Source of the DNA: Clostridia bacterium
GTDB lineage: Bacteria > Bacillota_A > Clostridia > Oscillospirales > CAG-272
NCBI GenBank assembly: GCA_017547395.1
Contig: JAFYPS010000081.1
Coordinates: 1 to 7,200, forward strand
Direction of reading: 5' to 3'
Length of the DNA stretch: 7,200 bases
Below the pieces are notes generated by a model. That model did not search any database. It worked only from the letters and a program-made list of their open reading frames with translations, and had not been told where the DNA came from. Position numbers and translations under genes: made by a program. Shown here in pieces: positions 4,732 to 7,200 of the stretch (the first letter of the stretch is position 1; each line of letters starts with the position of its first letter).

Positions 4732-6810
4732 TTACTTTGAAAGTGTTGCGGTTTTTGTCGCATCGTCCCATAAAACCGTAGCGCCGAGGTTCTCTGCAAC
4801 TACTCTTACAGGGAGATAAGTACGGCTATTCTCGATGAATGCAGGGGAATCAAGCGGTACGTTTTTATTGTTTACCTTAGCCAATCCCGATCCTATAACA
4901 ATTTCGATTGTGGTAGTATCGTTTCTGATTGTGACAGTCTTTGTCGCATCGTCCCATCCAACGGTTGCACCGAGGTTTTCAGCAACAAAACGAACAGGGA
5001 GCATTGTGCGGCTGTTACGGATAATGGGAGCGGCATCAAGAGTCTTTGCTTCGCCGTTAACAAATGCCGTGAGAGAGTCGATTGACATTTTAATTTCAGT
5101 TGCCGTTACTGCGGTTCTCGGAGGAACGGGGGTCTTAACGGGCTTAACGTACTTCTTGTCGGTTACGGTGTCAAGCTCAACCGTGAACTGATTGTAGTCG
5201 TAGAAATATTTTTCAAGGATGGTTGAATAGTTTTCAACGGTTACCTTTTTGCCGTCCTCGGAGAAGTGCAGGAGTGTTACAAATCCGCCACTGTTTTCGG
5301 AAATACCGGTACTGCGGAAAGTATCGTCAGTGCCCTGGAAGTCTATGAGCATTTCTGTAACTGTGTTGCCGTGTACGCCTTTGCGCTGGGTTGTGGATAC
5401 GGTGCCGGTTGAAACGTGTCCGCAGAGCACAAGCACGATATTCTCATACTGCGAGAGGAAGTTGTCCCAGAGTGACTGTGCAGTGATGTAATCCTTTCCG
5501 TAACTTGAGGGGTCAAGCCAGTCGCCCTTGTCAAGAATTTCGTCATTCGCATTCATATATGCGTGTGTGGAAACAATAACGTTGTGATTCGGGAATTTTT
5601 CAACAACACTCTTCGCCCATTCCACCATATCGTTTGTAAGGAAGAAGTCGAGTTGGAGGAAGAGGTAGGGAATACCGCCGATTTCCATATCCACGTAGGT
5701 AGTCTTGTAGTCGCCGTCAACCATATGGCCGTCAATAATGTCGGCATAGTTTATTTCAGCCATTGTTTTGTCATACCAAAAAACACTGTCGTGGTTACCG
5801 CGTACGGGAATCTGAGGAACGTAGTCATCGATTATCTTCATACCCTCAAGTACAACCTGCCATTCGTATGGGGTATTTGCACCGTTGTTTGTGTCGGTGA
5901 TATCACCTACGCCGAGTACCATCTCAATGTTCTTTTCATTTATATTATCATAAATGTATTCATACATCTTGTTGAAGTACAATGGGCTGTTAAGTACTAC
6001 GGACTGAGTATCGCCGAGTACCGCAAAGGTATAAGCATAGTCGGTAACAGGCTCTTTTTCGTCAATAAAGATTCGGCTAAAGGTAGCGTTGTTCTTGTAC
6101 TTTGAAAGGTCGGTAAGGACAGCGGGCGTTTCCTCTGTATTGTCCATAAAATCATAGTGAAGAATAAGGTCTTCAGTGCCAACCTTTTCCATATCCTTCT
6201 TTATCTCTGCTTCGGTACGTATGTCAGAGTAAACTGCAAGTGAACCGAGCTTTCCGGACCTGAAATAGTTCTGATTTAAATTGGTCATATCTCCGCCGAC
6301 AACGTATTCACAACGTGAAAAGACGTCGAGATCCTTTGCCGGCATAGTGCCTTTGAGTTCACCGTCGATATAGCAACGGATCTCCAGATTCTTCATATCG
6401 CGAACAATAGTGAGGTGAACCCATCTGCTCTGGCAAACGGACACGTCTGTAAATTCGTAGGTGGCTAAATATGTACCGTCGCCTTTGTCCCTGTGCTCAT
6501 CACTGTATCTTTCGTCCTTGATTCTGAGCTTCGGGTGGCCGCCTGCGGCAATATCAAGTGCCATTCCGCCAGTGTCGGGGATACCTCTGTAATTGCCGAA
6601 AACTGAGCCAAAGCTCTTGTTGGAAATAACTCTCTTGTTGATGTAGATATACGCCTCAATTGTTACGGGGTCTGCTTCAAGGTCGTTATCAACGAAATAA
6701 ACTGTGTTTTCCTTGAAAGAAAGTCCGCCTTCGTCTGCCATAAATGCCGTGACAGCAAAGCATCCGCACAGTAAAATAACCGATAAAACAACCGTAAGAA
6801 GTTTTTTCAT
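4732..6810 (-). CDS. Exported LamG-like / metallophosphoesterase / copper-amine-oxidase-N protein
   Basis: A 692-aa predicted exported protein. An N-terminal signal sequence covers about residues 1-25. LCGC at 14-17 is a marginal lipobox, so a lipoprotein cannot be excluded. Residues about 33-210 form a LamG/concanavalin-like beta-sandwich (SRWVHLTIVRD, CYIDGELKG, then GKLGSLAVYSDIRT). Residues about 258-525 are a calcineurin-like phosphoesterase. Its motifs are GDTQ (Asp267, Gln269), GDITD (Asp303, Asp306), GNHD (338-341), a lone His416 in STHAY, and GHVS (464-467). Gln269 and Ser467 replace the two histidines of the textbook GDxH and GHxH motifs. A proline-rich linker (about 555-567) leads to a copper amine oxidase N-terminal-like domain (about 583-691) with two copies of an LPVRxVAENLGATVxWDDATK motif. 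The domain is common on Clostridia surface proteins and does not imply an oxidase. Substrate is unknown; phosphodiester or phosphomonoester hydrolysis outside the cell is the family expectation. AAGGAG (complement of 6818-6823) lies 7 nt before the ATG. Confidence 0.9.
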   Translation of the reverse strand: MKKLLTVVLSVILLCGCFAVTAFMADEGGLSFKENTVYFVDNDLEADPVTIEAYIYINKRVISNKSFGSVFGNYRGIPDTGGMALDIAAGGHPKLRIKDERYSDEHRDKGDGTYLATYEFTDVSVCQSRWVHLTIVRDMKNLEIRCYIDGELKGTMPAKDLDVFSRCEYVVGGDMTNLNQNYFRSGKLGSLAVYSDIRTEAEIKKDMEKVGTEDLILHYDFMDNTEETPAVLTDLSKYKNNATFSRIFIDEKEPVTDYAYTFAVLGDTQSVVLNSPLYFNKMYEYIYDNINEKNIEMVLGVGDITDTNNGANTPYEWQVVLEGMKIIDDYVPQIPVRGNHDSVFWYDKTMAEINYADIIDGHMVDGDYKTTYVDMEIGGIPYLFLQLDFFLTNDMVEWAKSVVEKFPNHNVIVSTHAYMNANDEILDKGDWLDPSSYGKDYITAQSLWDNFLSQYENIVLVLCGHVSTGTVSTTQRKGVHGNTVTEMLIDFQGTDDTFRSTGISENSGGFVTLLHFSEDGKKVTVENYSTILEKYFYDYNQFTVELDTVTDKKYVKPVKTPVPPRTAVTATEIKMSIDSLTAFVNGEAKTLDAAPIIRNSRTMLPVRFVAENLGATVGWDDATKTVTIRNDTTTIEIVIGSGLAKVNNKNVPLDSPAFIENSRTYLPVRVVAENLGATVLWDDATKTATLSK
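4754..4957 (-). repeat. Internal 18-bp direct repeat in the copper-amine-oxidase-N domain
   Basis: The 18-mer at 4754-4771 recurs identically at 4940-4957, 186 bp (62 codons) away and in the same frame. It encodes the WDDATK part of the two domain half-repeats, whose flanking codons have diverged more. It reflects domain duplication within the coding sequence rather than a mobile or regulatory repeat. Confidence 0.85.
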
Positions 6811-6844
6811 ATTTAGTCTCCTTAAATTATATTAGGATATAAAT

Positions 6845-6873
6845 ATTATAAAATGACGATGTGAAAAATGCAA
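6845..6873 (-). promoter_or_regulatory. Promoter of the metallophosphoesterase gene
   Basis: On the minus strand a perfect -10 TATAAT (complement of 6845-6850) sits 17 nt from a weaker -35 TTGCAT (complement of 6868-6873). The predicted start near 6838 leaves a leader of about 28 nt. It lies after the terminator of the pncB gene, so the gene is probably transcribed alone. Confidence 0.65.
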
Positions 6874-6924
6874 TATTTTTAACGGTAAATCTAAACATTT
6901 TTTAATCAAATCCAACAAAACAAG

Positions 6925-6949
6925 AAGGTTCGGGAAATTCCCGAACCTT
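6925..6949 (-). terminator. Rho-independent terminator downstream of pncB
   Basis: AAGGTTCGGG (6925-6934) pairs perfectly with CCCGAACCTT (6940-6949) around a 5-nt loop. Read on the minus strand it begins 3 nt after the pncB stop and is followed by CTTGTTTTG, a T-rich but interrupted tail. It separates pncB from the metallophosphoesterase gene. Confidence 0.85.
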
Positions 6950-6952
6950 TTG

Positions 6953-7200
6953 CTATTTATTTGCCTCATTAAGAAGTTTATGCTTAACGTCCCAAAGCTT
7001 TTTTGAAAGGTCGACGTAGTAGTTGTGAGGATTCTGGAAACGTTTTACCTCGTCCCAGAGAGTGTCAACCTCCTTTAAGCAATAGTCGCGGATTTCCGCT
7101 GTAGACGGGGAAGAGTAAACACATTTTCCTTCAAGGAAAATCGGTATCTGAAGTTCGCGGACGGTAAAATCGGTAACCGTCTTTTTCTTCCAGGTGTTTA
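6953..7200 (-). CDS. pncB: Nicotinate phosphoribosyltransferase, C-terminal 81 residues
   Basis: The minus strand is open from the right edge to TAG at 6953-6955, giving 81 complete codons of a protein that begins outside the window. The tail matches what I know of Firmicute nicotinate phosphoribosyltransferases: RELQIPIFLEGKCVYSSPST, then EIRDYCLKEVDTLWDEVKRF, then NPHNYYVDLSKKLWDVK. The enzyme makes nicotinate mononucleotide from nicotinate and PRPP with ATP hydrolysis, the first step of the Preiss-Handler NAD salvage route, in the cytoplasm. The catalytic barrel is outside the window, so its integrity cannot be judged. Recognition is from memory of the family's C-terminal sequence. Confidence 0.88.
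   Translation of the reverse strand, partial: NTWKKKTVTDFTVRELQIPIFLEGKCVYSSPSTAEIRDYCLKEVDTLWDEVKRFQNPHNYYVDLSKKLWDVKHKLLNEANK

Noticed and set aside
5563..6105. A 180-codon open frame on the plus strand within the metallophosphoesterase gene
   Set aside because: It overlaps the conserved phosphoesterase motifs on the opposite strand and shows no domain, signal peptide or promoter. It is an antisense shadow.

Overview
The window looks like chromosomal DNA from an anaerobic Firmicute of the class Clostridia, possibly an uncultured gut or rumen lineage. The clues are AT-rich intergenic spaces, consensus sigma-A promoters, strong AGGAGG-like ribosome binding sites, a TTG start, and secreted proteins carrying BIG2 and copper-amine-oxidase-N domains. 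This placement is inferred from style and domain content; no marker gene is present. I see no rRNA, tRNA, CRISPR array, insertion sequence or phage gene.

Layout from left to right. (1) 1-777, minus strand: an EamA/DMT-type membrane transporter cut by the left edge, with a consensus promoter at 811-839. (2) 778-968: a divergent intergenic region with a promoter for each direction and a small inverted repeat. (3) 969-1982, plus: a medium-chain dehydrogenase that has lost the usual zinc ligands, closed by a strong hairpin terminator. (4) 2023-4722, plus: a self-contained transcription unit with its own TTGACA-17-TAAAAT promoter and a 10-bp inverted repeat near the transcription start. It encodes a secreted ricin-like/BIG2/C39-like cysteine-peptidase protein (TTG start) and, 3 nt later, a cytoplasmic FAD-dependent oxidoreductase. 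(5) 4697-4722: a hairpin that can terminate transcription from both sides. (6) 4732-6810, minus: an exported protein with a LamG-like domain, a calcineurin-like metallophosphoesterase and a C-terminal copper-amine-oxidase-N domain. (7) 6953-7200, minus: the last 81 codons of nicotinate phosphoribosyltransferase (pncB) with its own terminator.

Most genes here are separate transcription units, each with its own promoter or terminator, so neighbourhood says little about shared function. The exception is the peptidase-like/FAD-oxidoreductase pair, which is tightly coupled. Why an exported protein and a cytoplasmic flavoprotein share a transcript is the most open question in the window. The two exported proteins (2092-3516 and 4732-6810) suggest a surface- or polymer-directed lifestyle, but their substrates cannot be read from the sequence. 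I found no clear case for a wholly new system.
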